Below are positions 22,250 through 32,081 of a stretch of 64,000 bases of DNA, in pieces (positions within the stretch are counted from its first letter, which is position 1; every line of letters begins with the position of its first letter). This DNA comes from Sphingobacterium litopenaei (GTDB taxonomy: Bacteria; Bacteroidota; Bacteroidia; Sphingobacteriales; Sphingobacteriaceae). The translations under genes and the position numbers were made by a program. The stretch is taken from NCBI RefSeq assembly GCF_014692495.1, contig NZ_JACOIJ010000014.1:19868-83867 (forward strand). The letters are read 5' to 3'. The notes under the pieces are model-generated. The model ran no database searches. It was not told where the DNA came from and saw only the letters and a list, made by a program, of their open reading frames with translations.

Positions 22250-22897
22250 ATGAACAGTATACTTATTGCAGACGACCACAGTATAGTACGTTTCGGTACT
22301 GCTGTAGCCATAAACGAGTCTTTCAAAGACGCGCAAATTACGCATGCCTCCACTATCAAGGAAGTGTATTCGCATCTGAATTTCAAACGCTTTGATCTTC
22401 TTCTTTTGGATATCAATATGCCTGGTGGAAACAATATTAACGTAATTAAAGAAATTTTAGATTTACAATCTGATATCAAAATATTAGTTTTCTCCTCCTA
22501 TGATGAGAACATTTACGCCCTTCGTTATATTGAAGCAGGAGCTGCTGGGTATTTGAATAAAAACACAGCCATGGAGGAGCTGAATAACGCCATTACAAGC
22601 ATTCAAGAAAGAGGAAAGTATATGTCTCCCGCTGTACGTGATTTGTACATACAAAAATTGACAAGCACCAAATCAAGCATCGACAAGGTTAATCCTCTTA
22701 ATAAATTATCTAACCGCGAAATGGATGTAGCTAAACATCTCATTGAAGGTCATGGAATATTAGAAGTGTCAAACCTACTAGATTTGAGTTCGTCTACTGT
22801 GAGTACGTACAAGAGCCGTATTTTCGAAAAATTAGGTGTTACTAATATCCCTGAATTAATAGAATTATTTAAACTACACGCACAAAACACATATTAA
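22250..22897 (+). CDS. NarL/FixJ-type response regulator (orphan)
   Basis: 215 residues. A receiver domain (1-120) has the acidic pair D8/D9, phospho-acceptor Asp54 in LLLDINMPGG and a conserved lysine near the end (YLNKN). A LuxR-type helix-turn-helix follows (LSNREMDVAKHLIEGHGILE, then LLDLSSSTVSTYKSRIFEKL). Phosphorylation by a histidine kinase would allow dimeric DNA binding. No kinase gene is adjacent; the closest is at 43.2 kb with its own regulator, so the partner is probably elsewhere. Many Bacteroidota orphan regulators of this type are served by multi-output kinases. Confidence 0.92.
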   Translation: MNSILIADDHSIVRFGTAVAINESFKDAQITHASTIKEVYSHLNFKRFDLLLLDINMPGGNNINVIKEILDLQSDIKILVFSSYDENIYALRYIEAGAAGYLNKNTAMEELNNAITSIQERGKYMSPAVRDLYIQKLTSTKSSIDKVNPLNKLSNREMDVAKHLIEGHGILEVSNLLDLSSSTVSTYKSRIFEKLGVTNIPELIELFKLHAQNTY

Positions 22898-22924
22898 AAT
22901 AATATTACTTTTTATAAAAATAGG

Positions 22925-22950
22925 AAAGGCTCAACATATGTTGAGCCTTT
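22925..22950. terminator. bidirectional terminator between the response regulator and ftsZ
   Basis: 12-bp perfect complement AAAGGCTCAACA / TGTTGAGCCTTT. It sits between convergent genes, 26 bp past ftsZ and 28 bp past the regulator. Confidence 0.82.
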
Positions 22951-22975
22951 CTATTATAATATATTTTGGGGTATA

Positions 22976-24673
22976 TTAATCTACATTGTCATGTAAGAAT
23001 GAATTATTGGAACGAATCTCTGTCACACCATCATCGAATGATAATGTGAAACGTGAAACTTGTGAATCAGATGAATGAGGTACATCATCCAAAGACTTTT
23101 GTTTTCTTTTATAAGCCGGCTCGTTTTCTAATTCTTGTAAACCGTTGGAAGATTTTAATTTCATACTCAACTCTTTAAGACGTAGGATACGCTCTTTAGT
23201 TTTCAAAAGTTGGTCTTCGAAATTTACTTCTTCTTCTACCTTCACAGTATTGTGTGTAAATGTAGAAGTATGATTTGTTTCAACAATATTATTAACCTCT
23301 TCTTCTACTTCTTCGTTCACCTTTTCATCATAAGCATCGAATACTGTAGGTAATTTAAATTCAAATACAGAAGGTGAAGTTTTCAATTCAAAACCACCGT
23401 TATCTTCCGTATTTTCCTCTGCAGTAATTTCTTCTTGAACATCTAACGTATGACGTACTACATTTGACTCTTGTACGGCAACATTAGAAACATTATTTGA
23501 TTTAATAGGATTGAATAAATCAACTTGAGGAGCAGTTGCAGACTGAGCAACATTCGTAGGAGTAACAGGAGTTACATAAGTCGATGTTACTGGAGCTGCA
23601 GACTTTTCAGCAAATTGATTTTGAGAAACAGGTTTCACAAAAGAATGAACTGTTTCAGGAGTCAAAGGCAAAGCAACTTTTTCGTTTTCTCTTTCTTTCT
23701 GACGTTCTTCGGCAGTTTGGAAACCAGTAGCAATAATGGTTACAGACAAGTCTTCTTCTAGGTTTTCGTCGATACAGTTACCCCAGATTAAGTCCGCTGT
23801 TAAACCAGCTTTCTCTTGAATATAGTCAGTAATAATAGCCACCTCATCCATAGTTACTTCTTTTCTACCAGAAGTAATATTTAATAAAATGTAACGAGCA
23901 CCTTCAATCTCATTATCTTTCAATAATGGAGAAGCTAATGCACCTGTTACCGCTTTAATAGCACGATCATCGCCTGTAGCGATATGGTTACCCATAATAG
24001 CGACACCACTATCATTCATCACTGTACGTACATCTTTGAAATCGACGTTTACGTAACCAGGAATAGTAATAATTTCGGCAATACCTTTCGCAGCAGTAGT
24101 CAATATATCATCTGCTTTAGCAAAAGCAGCAGTCATAGTTAAGTTTCCGAAGATCTCACGCAATCTATCATTCGAGATTACTAAGTATGAATCCACATAT
24201 TTGCGCAATTCATTCAAACCTTCTTCAGCTTGAGAACGACGTTTTTTACCTTCGAATGTGAAAGGAGTTGTGATAATCGCTACAGTAAGGATACCCATTT
24301 CTTTAGCTGCTTTAGCTAACACGGGACTTGCTCCGGTACCTGTACCACCACCCATACCAGCAGTTATAAATAACATTTTGGTATTGGTACCTAGCATTCT
24401 TTTGATATCATCAATACTTTCGATAGCAGAGTTTTCACCTACATCAGGATCGGCACCAGCACCCATACCTTCAGTAAGACTAGCTCCCAATTGTACTTTG
24501 TTAGGAATAGGACTTAATTCCAATGCTTGCGCATCGGTATTACACACTATAAAATCAACTCCACTGATCCCTTGCTTGTACATGTGATTAACGGCATTAC
24601 CACCGCCACCACCAACACCTATAACCTTGATTATAGATGATTGCTCCTTTAACATTTCAAATTGTATCGACAT
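22976..24673 (-). CDS. ftsZ: cell division GTPase FtsZ with long C-terminal extension
   Basis: 565 residues. The tubulin-like GTPase core (about 1-320) has GGGGGNAVNHM near residue 21, the signature GGGTGTG at 108-114 and the T7 loop NVDFKDVRTVM. Polymerised FtsZ forms the Z-ring that recruits the divisome. The rest, about 240 residues, is an acidic, low-complexity linker, longer than in most phyla. The membrane-anchor-binding C-terminal peptide appears as EPAYKRK around residue 517, not at the extreme end; some 45 extra residues follow. It is last in the dcw cluster, 139 bp after ftsA, and that gap holds DnaA-box-like sequences, so separate regulation is plausible. Confidence 0.97.
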   Translation of the reverse strand: MSIQFEMLKEQSSIIKVIGVGGGGGNAVNHMYKQGISGVDFIVCNTDAQALELSPIPNKVQLGASLTEGMGAGADPDVGENSAIESIDDIKRMLGTNTKMLFITAGMGGGTGTGASPVLAKAAKEMGILTVAIITTPFTFEGKKRRSQAEEGLNELRKYVDSYLVISNDRLREIFGNLTMTAAFAKADDILTTAAKGIAEIITIPGYVNVDFKDVRTVMNDSGVAIMGNHIATGDDRAIKAVTGALASPLLKDNEIEGARYILLNITSGRKEVTMDEVAIITDYIQEKAGLTADLIWGNCIDENLEEDLSVTIIATGFQTAEERQKERENEKVALPLTPETVHSFVKPVSQNQFAEKSAAPVTSTYVTPVTPTNVAQSATAPQVDLFNPIKSNNVSNVAVQESNVVRHTLDVQEEITAEENTEDNGGFELKTSPSVFEFKLPTVFDAYDEKVNEEVEEEVNNIVETNHTSTFTHNTVKVEEEVNFEDQLLKTKERILRLKELSMKLKSSNGLQELENEPAYKRKQKSLDDVPHSSDSQVSRFTLSFDDGVTEIRSNNSFLHDNVD

Positions 24674-24761
24674 AATAATATCCTATTTTTAAAGAACTGC
24701 CAAGCTTACCTATTAAACCAAACTCAACAATTCGAATGTAATAATACCAAAATCTTAACAA

Positions 24762-24811
24762 GAGTTTTCCACATTTGTGAAATTGTGGAAAACTCATTCC
24801 GTTGTGGAAAA
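24762..24811. promoter_or_regulatory. three DnaA-box-like TTTTCCACA sequences between ftsA and ftsZ
   Basis: TTTTCCACA at 24765-24773 and its complement TGTGGAAAA at 24784-24792 and 24803-24811. The first two form a 12-bp inverted repeat (24762-24773 with 24784-24795). TTTTCCACA is the described DnaA-box form in cyanobacteria and one mismatch from TTATCCACA. The sequences are certain; DnaA binding is inference. Confidence 0.5.
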
Positions 24812-24812
24812 A

Positions 24813-26180
24813 TTATTTTTTCCCGATAAAAGTTTCGTCGTCTATTTCTTGATTATCCTTGATAAATTCTGAGATAATTTTTGTAAACCAACTCTCTTTT
24901 TTGCTTTGTTTGTCGGCAATTTCTTTCACTTGCTCTTTACGTGGTTTTTTAAGCTCACGCTCTTCAAAAGCCATTTCTTGCTCGTCTTCGACAGCTTGAA
25001 TACCTTTAATCAACAAACCAATACTTGTCGCATACATTGGGGATTTCATCTCTTCCAATGTTTGTTTGTTCAACATGTCAGTTTTCGCCAAATATTCATT
25101 TGGATAACCAATACGACAATCGATACCTGTGATGTACTCTACCAATTGAACCAAGTGTTTCAATTGCGCACCACCACCTGTAATCACGATACCAGCAATT
25201 AATTTATCCTCATAACCAGAAGATTTAATTTCGTAATACACGTGCTCAATGATCTCTTCCATTCTAGCTTGTATGATGTAAGCTAAATTTTTAACGGAGA
25301 TTTCTTTCGAATCACGACCACGAATACCTGGAACGCAGATAACTTCGTTTTCTTTATTTTCATCAGCTAAAGCTGATCCGTATCTTACTTTTAATTGCTC
25401 AGCTTGATTTCTAAGGACAGCACAACCTTGACGAATATCTTCTGTGACAATATTACCTCCTAATGGAATTACAGCAGTATGACGGATAATACCTTCGTGG
25501 AAAATTGCCACATCAGTAGTACCACCACCAATATCAACAAGAACTACACCAGCCATTTTTTCTTCTTCATCCAATACAGCTTCGGATGATGCTAACGGCT
25601 CAAGTACTAATGAAGATACCTCTAAATCAGAGTTATCCACACATTTCTTGATGTTTTTAATATCAGTTACACGACCTGAGATGATATGGAAATTAGCTTC
25701 CATGCGACGACCAGCCATCCCAATTGGTTCTTTGATACCTGGTTCATTATCAATCGTAAACTCTTGAGGCAACACATGAATAATTTCTTCACCCGGAGGC
25801 AAAACCAATTTATACATATCAGAAATCAAACGCTCTACATCCATACGGTTGATTTCATCATCATCGTTCTTAGTTAAAATACCACGATGTTGAATACTTT
25901 TGATATGTTGACCGGCGATACCAACATTAACTACTTTAATATCCACATTGGACTGTCCTTCTGCCAAAGAAACAGCTTCACGGATACTAAATACAGTCTT
26001 TTGAATATTAGCAACCACCCCACGGTTCACACCAGCAGATTCTGCCTTACCCACACCTAATAATTCAATTTTGTTTGTACCACTGCGTCGTCCTACAGTA
26101 ACACAAATCTTTGTCGTACCGATATCTAAACCAACGATGATCGGATTTTCTTTTTCATTGTCTGTAATTCTTGGTTTCAT
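24813..26180 (-). CDS. ftsA: cell division protein FtsA
   Basis: 455 residues, an actin-like ATPase that tethers FtsZ to the membrane and activates septal synthesis. The N-terminal motif PIIVGLDIGTTKICVTVGRR and the phosphate-2 motif VVLVDIGGGTTDVAIF are intact, and a third motif, GIVITGGGAQLKHL, lies near residue 315. The C-terminal amphipathic segment KKESWFTKIISEFIKDNQ is the likely membrane-targeting sequence, followed by a short acidic tail. It sits 11 bp after ftsQ and upstream of ftsZ in the usual order. Confidence 0.97.
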   Translation of the reverse strand: MKPRITDNEKENPIIVGLDIGTTKICVTVGRRSGTNKIELLGVGKAESAGVNRGVVANIQKTVFSIREAVSLAEGQSNVDIKVVNVGIAGQHIKSIQHRGILTKNDDDEINRMDVERLISDMYKLVLPPGEEIIHVLPQEFTIDNEPGIKEPIGMAGRRMEANFHIISGRVTDIKNIKKCVDNSDLEVSSLVLEPLASSEAVLDEEEKMAGVVLVDIGGGTTDVAIFHEGIIRHTAVIPLGGNIVTEDIRQGCAVLRNQAEQLKVRYGSALADENKENEVICVPGIRGRDSKEISVKNLAYIIQARMEEIIEHVYYEIKSSGYEDKLIAGIVITGGGAQLKHLVQLVEYITGIDCRIGYPNEYLAKTDMLNKQTLEEMKSPMYATSIGLLIKGIQAVEDEQEMAFEERELKKPRKEQVKEIADKQSKKESWFTKIISEFIKDNQEIDDETFIGKK

Positions 26181-26191
26181 ATGCTGTATTT

Positions 26192-27010
26192 TTAATTTTT
26201 CATGTTAATTTTCATCTGCAAGCTATCCATGTACCATCCTTCTCTCCGTTCACAGATGATTTGTCCGCCGTACTTCACATTCACTTTAGCGTACGCTTCT
26301 GTTCCTACTTTTGGCAATATATTTTTATAATACATTTCCAATCTTTTGAGTTTGTAATCCAAAGAATCTGCTGAGCCGACAACCAACACTTCTTTGCCTA
26401 CACGTGGAATTAATTCAATATCATTCTGTTCATTAACATAAATCTGAACAATCTGATTTTCCCACAAATCATTGCCCTTCACATGGTCCACGATGTGGAC
26501 TAGGTCTTTCACCATTTTGGTTTCTACTTGCTCCAACGGCTTCGTGTAACTTTCACGGATTTTACCATTAGCCACCAACACATGGGGCACATATTTCAAT
26601 GTTACTGGAATTTTATGTCCCTTTGTATCCACATAAAACTCGCGTCCATCCTGGTTAATCACACGCAAAACGACTTCACGCTGTCGAACATTGACATTGA
26701 CTGTCCCATCCATGTCGGTATGAATCTCGGCATTTGACACATATGGTAACTTTTCAATAGCTTGTTCTATTTCTTCAAACTTTATAGTTTTCAATTCTTT
26801 ACCTGTAATGGTACCGAATTGATTGTTAATCATTTTTGAAATATCATGTTGGTCAATAAAAGTTTCTTTACCTTCCACATTTACTTTCAAAGATTTGCAA
26901 ACCTGAGCAGCATCTTTATGATTAATCAGACTCATGAGCACGATCAAACCAGCCAAGGCCGCAATGCCAAGGAAAGTATAGAAAACTAGCCCCCATCTGA
27001 TATTCTTCAT
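26192..27010 (-). CDS. ftsQ: cell division protein FtsQ/DivIB
   Basis: 272 residues. A short cytoplasmic start, one transmembrane helix (VFYTFLGIAALAGLIVLMSL) and a periplasmic POTRA domain (SLKVNVEGKETFIDQHDISK), then a beta domain. FtsQ bridges early and late divisome proteins and, with FtsL and its partner, regulates FtsW-FtsI. Sequence conservation is low, as is normal for the family; position between murC and ftsA plus topology secure the call. It overlaps neither neighbour (1 bp to murC, 11 bp to ftsA). Confidence 0.92.
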   Translation of the reverse strand: MKNIRWGLVFYTFLGIAALAGLIVLMSLINHKDAAQVCKSLKVNVEGKETFIDQHDISKMINNQFGTITGKELKTIKFEEIEQAIEKLPYVSNAEIHTDMDGTVNVNVRQREVVLRVINQDGREFYVDTKGHKIPVTLKYVPHVLVANGKIRESYTKPLEQVETKMVKDLVHIVDHVKGNDLWENQIVQIYVNEQNDIELIPRVGKEVLVVGSADSLDYKLKRLEMYYKNILPKVGTEAYAKVNVKYGGQIICERREGWYMDSLQMKINMKN

Positions 27011-27011
27011 A

Positions 27012-28367
27012 TTATTGTTCTAAAATTGCTTTCAATGGTTTTATTAATCTATCAATATCTCCTGCTCCTACCGTTACTACTAATTCTGGCTTTTCATTTT
27101 TGATGAAACCCAACACTTCCTCTGGAGATACCACGCGCTTGTTGTCTGATTTTACTTTATCCAATAACCAAGAAGAAGTAACACCTTCAATGGGTAATTC
27201 ACGCGCTGGGTAAATTTCCATCAACAATAATTCGTCCGCCATACCCAAAACTTCAGCAAATCCATCCACGAAATCACGCGTACGTGAGAATAAGTGTGGC
27301 TGGAATACCACTGTTAGTTTTTTATTAGGGTACAACTTATGCAAGGATGATAAAAATGCGCGCAACTCTTCTGGATGGTGTGCATAATCATCTATATAAA
27401 TTGACTTTTCGTTACGAACGATATATTCAAAACGTCTTTTAGCTCCTCTAAAATTCGCTAATGCTGCAACAATTTTATCTTGTTCAATCTTAAGTAACAA
27501 AGCAACTGTAATAGCTGCCACAGCATTTTCAATATTGTGAAGCCCCGCAATTCCCATTTTGATATGCTCGAGACGAAAATCCCCTTTAACATAATCAAAA
27601 TAGAATTCGCCATCCACTACTTTAATATTCTCTGCATGCGCATCCGCTTGCTCGTCTTTTGAATAAGAAATATCTCCAGAGAATGGCAATCCTTTTTTCA
27701 CGATACGATGACCACCTTCTACCACTCTGTCTAAATACATTTGAAATGACTCGATCAAATGCGATTCATCTCCGTAAATATCCAAGTGATCAGCATCGGC
27801 AGAAGTCACAACTGCAATATTTGGATGCAACGTCAAGAATGAACGATCGTACTCATCCGCTTCAACTACGACTACATTATTATTTCCGTACAATACATTC
27901 GTATTATAATTAGAACTAATACCACCTAAGAAAGCCGAACAATCATATCCAGAATCTTTCAAGATATGGGCAATCATAGTCGAAGTCGTCGTCTTACCAT
28001 GCGTACCTGCTACACCAATAGTGAAACGGCTCGCACTGATAAAACCTAAAACTTGCGAACGCTTAAAAAGCTCAAATCCTTTATCAATAAAATAATGCTT
28101 GATTTTCGAATCCTTTGGAATAGCAGGTGTGAAAATCACTAAACTTTCTTCCGAAGGTTGAGCAAATCCCGAAGGAATTAAACTCGCGTCATCTTGATAA
28201 ATAATATCAATACCTTCTTCTACTAAGGCAATAGTTAAATCTGTCTCTGTACGATCATAACCCGACACTTTACATCCCAAATGTTGGAAGTAACGTGCCA
28301 AACCACTCATACCAATACCACCGATACCGATAAGATAAACTTGCTTTACTTGATCAATATTTATCAT
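27012..28367 (-). CDS. murC: UDP-N-acetylmuramate--L-alanine ligase
   Basis: 451 residues, the cytoplasmic ATP-dependent ligase adding L-Ala to UDP-MurNAc. The Rossmann-like N-terminal domain starts VYLIGIGGIGMSGLARYFQH. The Mur-ligase P-loop is GTHGKTTTS at 121-129. The central domain carries EADEYDRSFLTLHP and the C-terminal domain DDYAHHPEELRAFL. The gap to murG is 4 bp and to ftsQ 1 bp, indicating a tightly coupled operon. Confidence 0.97.
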   Translation of the reverse strand: MINIDQVKQVYLIGIGGIGMSGLARYFQHLGCKVSGYDRTETDLTIALVEEGIDIIYQDDASLIPSGFAQPSEESLVIFTPAIPKDSKIKHYFIDKGFELFKRSQVLGFISASRFTIGVAGTHGKTTTSTMIAHILKDSGYDCSAFLGGISSNYNTNVLYGNNNVVVVEADEYDRSFLTLHPNIAVVTSADADHLDIYGDESHLIESFQMYLDRVVEGGHRIVKKGLPFSGDISYSKDEQADAHAENIKVVDGEFYFDYVKGDFRLEHIKMGIAGLHNIENAVAAITVALLLKIEQDKIVAALANFRGAKRRFEYIVRNEKSIYIDDYAHHPEELRAFLSSLHKLYPNKKLTVVFQPHLFSRTRDFVDGFAEVLGMADELLLMEIYPARELPIEGVTSSWLLDKVKSDNKRVVSPEEVLGFIKNEKPELVVTVGAGDIDRLIKPLKAILEQ

Positions 28368-28371
28368 TCCC

Positions 28372-29466
28372 TTATTTTATTATTTTTAAAACCTCATGAG
28401 CAATTACATCATCTGCATCCAATAAGGCTAGCCTTTTGATGTTATCTTCTAAGTCGTTCATTTTACTTTCATCCTTCAATAATGCTAAAGCTTTGTCTAC
28501 TAAATGATGACGAGCTTCTACATCTTTCACTATCAATGCGGCATTTTTATTCACTAATGCCATTGCATTTTTAGTTTGGTGATCTTCGGCAACATTCGGT
28601 GATGGCACCAAAATCACGGGTTTGCCTACTACGCACAATTCTGAAATTGTACCAGCACCCGCTCTCGCGATAATCAAATCGGCAGCGGCATATGCATAAT
28701 CCATACGTTGTAAAAACGGCATCATTTTCACATTGTAAGGTAAATCTTGAATTTCTTTATTCAATGTTTCATGATAATAGCTTCCACACTGCCAAATGAC
28801 TTGCACATCTGCGTCTTTGAATTTTTCAAATGCTTGCTTAACACAGTCATTCAATGTTCCAGCCCCAAGACTTCCTCCTGTTACCAGAATTGTTTTCTTT
28901 CCTGCTTCCAACTCAAAGAAAACCAATGCTTCGCCTTTTTTGCCTTCGATATCTACCGAAGGACGACGAATGGGATTTCCTGTCAACAACACTTTTTCCG
29001 CAGGAAAAAACTTGTCCATACCTTCATAGGCTACGCAAACTTTCTTTGCCTTACCTCCTAAACTCTTATTCGTCTTACCTGCAAAAGAATTTTGCTCCTG
29101 GATCAACGTAGGCAAGCCCATCATGTTTGCCATCATCAACAATGGACCTGAAGCATATCCACCAACACCTACTGCAACATCGGCTTTGAAATCCTTTATT
29201 ATTTTTCTCGCTTTCAACAGACTATTAATCATTTTGAAAGGAAGAGAAATGTTCTTCAATAATGAAGAACGATTAAAACCTTGAATATCTAACCCAACGA
29301 TTGTATATCCAGCAGCAGGTACTTTCTCCATTTCCATCTTACCGTTTGCACCTACAAATAAGATCTCAATATCAGGTTCGATACGGCGCAAGGCATTCGC
29401 TATTGCAATTGCCGGAAAGATATGCCCTCCAGTTCCACCACCACTTATGATTACTTTATGCGCCAT
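28372..29466 (-). CDS. murG: UDP-GlcNAc:lipid I N-acetylglucosaminyltransferase
   Basis: 364 residues, a GT-B peripheral membrane glycosyltransferase that converts lipid I to lipid II. The N-terminal signature HKVIISGGGTGGHIFPAIAI and the second glycine-rich loop TGGSLGAGTLND are clear, as is the donor-site region ARAGAGTISELCVVGKPVIL. I place the start at ATG 29466 (MAHKVIIS); the alternative TTG at 29472 adds two residues with no family support. It lies 12 bp downstream of ftsW. Confidence 0.97.
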   Translation of the reverse strand: MAHKVIISGGGTGGHIFPAIAIANALRRIEPDIEILFVGANGKMEMEKVPAAGYTIVGLDIQGFNRSSLLKNISLPFKMINSLLKARKIIKDFKADVAVGVGGYASGPLLMMANMMGLPTLIQEQNSFAGKTNKSLGGKAKKVCVAYEGMDKFFPAEKVLLTGNPIRRPSVDIEGKKGEALVFFELEAGKKTILVTGGSLGAGTLNDCVKQAFEKFKDADVQVIWQCGSYYHETLNKEIQDLPYNVKMMPFLQRMDYAYAAADLIIARAGAGTISELCVVGKPVILVPSPNVAEDHQTKNAMALVNKNAALIVKDVEARHHLVDKALALLKDESKMNDLEDNIKRLALLDADDVIAHEVLKIIK

Positions 29467-29478
29467 AATCAATTTTCT

Positions 29479-30699
29479 TTATACTGTACCTACTACCACT
29501 TTTTTAGGAGAAGCTGTTTTTGGAGCAGTAATATTACCTTCCTGCAACTCCTCTTTATTTTTTAATTCCTCGATACTTCTACTTACCGAAAGAATAATAC
29601 CTAATGCAACACTTGTAAATAATATCGACGTACCACCCATACTTACCAATGGCAATGGCACCCCTGTTACTGGTCCTAAACCAACAGCTACCGCCATATT
29701 TGCTAAGGCCTGAATAGTCAGACTAAATCCTAATCCTGCCGCCAAAAAAGCACCGAACGCTCGCGGACTTAATGTCACAATACGAATCACACGATACATC
29801 AAAGCCAAATACAGCATGATCAAAATGACTCCACCAATAGTTCCATATTCTTCGATAATGATTGCAAAGATGAAATCCGAATATGGGTGCGGCAACACAT
29901 TACGTTGAATACTATTTCCTGGTCCTTTTCCAAACAAACCGCCTGTTGCTATCGCAATTTTTGCATTATTAGCTTGGAAGTTTTTATCTTCTTGAAATGG
30001 CACTGTCGCAGCAACACCATCCACTTTTTCTGTTTTGAAGAAACCTTCAATACGGCTCATATATGTAGCACGGCGAGGACCTAATAGAATAACCAGCGCC
30101 AAAAGCACTCCTCCGCCCACACATACAATTCCAATTTGCTTTGCACTTACACGACCTATCAACAGCAACAATACACTCGTTCCAAACAACATCAATGCTG
30201 TCGATAAATTGGCCCATGCAATCAAAACAAAAACCGCACAAACAGTTCCCATGATTGGGATAAATGATTTTTTCAAATCCTTAATTTCGTGCGCTTTACG
30301 TGAAAGCATTCGCGCCAAAAACGTAATCAAAGCCAATTTTGCTAAATCGGATGTTTGAAAGGTCTGATTAATTACTGGAATGGTAACCCAACGTGAAGCG
30401 TCGTTCACATTGTTACCGAAAATCAACGTATAAAACAACAATGGAATAGTAATTACCATTAAGATTTTCGATATACCAGCGTACCATCTGTAATCGAGTT
30501 TATGAGACAAATACATCAAAACTAAACCCACAGCAATAATGGAGAAGTGCTTCACCAAATACAATTCTGTTCCTTTGCCTTCTTTATAAGCCAAAGTACC
30601 TACCGAACTATATACAGCAAGCAAAGACCATCCTGATAAGATTATCACGATAATCCAGATCCATTTATCGCCTTTTAGTTTTGAAAAGATTTGCTCCAT
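29479..30699 (-). CDS. ftsW: septal peptidoglycan polymerase FtsW
   Basis: 406 residues, a SEDS-family glycosyltransferase with about ten transmembrane helices that polymerises lipid II with FtsI. Family features include DYRWYAGISKILMVI, SDLAKLALITFLA and, near the end, VAVGLGPVTGVPLPLVSMGG, which contains the conserved GxTGxPLPxxSxGG signature. The C-terminal tail (about 30 residues) is cytoplasmic. Context between murD and murG identifies it as the divisome member rather than RodA. Confidence 0.96.
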   Translation of the reverse strand: MEQIFSKLKGDKWIWIIVIILSGWSLLAVYSSVGTLAYKEGKGTELYLVKHFSIIAVGLVLMYLSHKLDYRWYAGISKILMVITIPLLFYTLIFGNNVNDASRWVTIPVINQTFQTSDLAKLALITFLARMLSRKAHEIKDLKKSFIPIMGTVCAVFVLIAWANLSTALMLFGTSVLLLLIGRVSAKQIGIVCVGGGVLLALVILLGPRRATYMSRIEGFFKTEKVDGVAATVPFQEDKNFQANNAKIAIATGGLFGKGPGNSIQRNVLPHPYSDFIFAIIIEEYGTIGGVILIMLYLALMYRVIRIVTLSPRAFGAFLAAGLGFSLTIQALANMAVAVGLGPVTGVPLPLVSMGGTSILFTSVALGIILSVSRSIEELKNKEELQEGNITAPKTASPKKVVVGTV

Positions 30700-30706
30700 A
30701 ACTAAA

Positions 30707-32080
30707 CTATAATGCCATTACAGCTTCCTTAAATTTATCGCCTCTTTCTTCGTAATTTTTGAACCAATCGAAACTTGCACAAGCTGGAGACAACAATACA
30801 GTATCACCTTTTTCTGCAATATGCGATGCAATGTTTACAGCGTCATCCATCGAAGAACTGTTTACAATTACCTCAACTTCATCTTCGAAAGCATCGTGAA
30901 TACGAGAAGTGTCTTTACCGATACAGATAATTGCTTTTACTTTTTGTTTTACCAAATCACGAAGCATATCGTAATCGTTTCCTTTATCTACTCCACCTAA
31001 TAACAGAACGATGTTTGTAGAGAAGCTTTCCAAAGCGTACCACACGGAATTCACATTCGTAGCCTTAGAATCGTTAATGTAATTTACACCACCAATCAGC
31101 GCGACATGTTCTAATCTATGCTCAATATTCACATACGATCCCATGCTTTCTTTCATGCTTTGGTTGCGTAATTCTTGCACTTTGGCAATTAAGCCAGATG
31201 CCATATTATTATAGACATTGTGCTTTCCTTGTAATGATAACTCTTCAATATTCATCTCAAACTCGTCTCTATTAGGTAAGTTAATTTTCACATTTTTATT
31301 TTCGTCCAAATAAGCACCGATTTCAACAATCTGCTCTTGTGTCATAGGCAATTGCTGTGCTTTTATTTCAAATCTTGGCAACGCTTTTACCGTTTCTTCA
31401 TCATCCAAACAGTAGATGAAATAGTCTTCAGGAAATTGATTTTGAATCATGCGGAATTTAGAATTCACATAATTCTCCATCTTGTATTCATAGCGGTCCA
31501 AATGGTCCGGTGTAATATTTAATATCACGGCTACATCCGCACGGAAATGATACATATCATCCAACATAAAACTGGAAATTTCTAACACATACGTATCATA
31601 AGATTCACGAGCCACCTGCAAAGCGAAGCTTTTGCCAATGTTACCCGCAAGACCTACATTTTGTCCCGCTTTTTGGAGCATGTAATAGGTCAACATTGTC
31701 GTCGTCGACTTACCATTTGACCCTGTGATACAAATTAATTTTGCATCTGTATATTGTGCTGCAAACTCAATTTCTGAGATCACAGGTATATTCAAAGAAC
31801 GAAGCTTCTTAATCAAAGGCGCCTTTTCAGGAATACCGGGACTTTTGACAATAACAGCAGCATTCAAAATCAAATCTTCTGTATGCTGTCCAGATTCAAA
31901 AGCAATTCCTTCTTCTTCTAATATTGCTTGATATGAATCAGCAATACTCCCCATATCCGATACAAAAACATCAAAGCCTTTGTCTTTACCCAATATGGCA
32001 GCTCCAACTCCGCTTTCACCTGCTCCAAGGATTACCAAACGTCCCGACTGCGGATAATAGGTATTTGCTATATTTCCCAT
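30707..32080 (-). CDS. murD: UDP-N-acetylmuramoyl-L-alanine--D-glutamate ligase
   Basis: 457 residues, adds D-Glu to UDP-MurNAc-L-Ala. The N-terminal nucleotide-binding motif is RLVILGAGESGVGAA, the P-loop is GSNGKSTTT near 120-128, and the central domain has LNITPDHLDRYEYKMENY. The C-terminal region shows INDSKATNVNSVWYALESF and LLLGGVDKGNDY, both typical of MurD. It is 1 bp from mraY. Confidence 0.97.
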   Translation of the reverse strand: MGNIANTYYPQSGRLVILGAGESGVGAAILGKDKGFDVFVSDMGSIADSYQAILEEEGIAFESGQHTEDLILNAAVIVKSPGIPEKAPLIKKLRSLNIPVISEIEFAAQYTDAKLICITGSNGKSTTTMLTYYMLQKAGQNVGLAGNIGKSFALQVARESYDTYVLEISSFMLDDMYHFRADVAVILNITPDHLDRYEYKMENYVNSKFRMIQNQFPEDYFIYCLDDEETVKALPRFEIKAQQLPMTQEQIVEIGAYLDENKNVKINLPNRDEFEMNIEELSLQGKHNVYNNMASGLIAKVQELRNQSMKESMGSYVNIEHRLEHVALIGGVNYINDSKATNVNSVWYALESFSTNIVLLLGGVDKGNDYDMLRDLVKQKVKAIICIGKDTSRIHDAFEDEVEVIVNSSSMDDAVNIASHIAEKGDTVLLSPACASFDWFKNYEERGDKFKEAVMAL

Positions 32081-32081
32081 A

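Noticed and set aside
22925..22950. Convergent hairpins (also 40909, 46230, 52016) as small RNA genes
   Set aside because: Each sits at the junction of two gene ends with suitable T-tracts, so terminators explain them.
24762..24795. Inverted repeat after ftsA as a terminator
   Set aside because: On the minus strand no T-tract follows the stem; a protein-binding site fits better.
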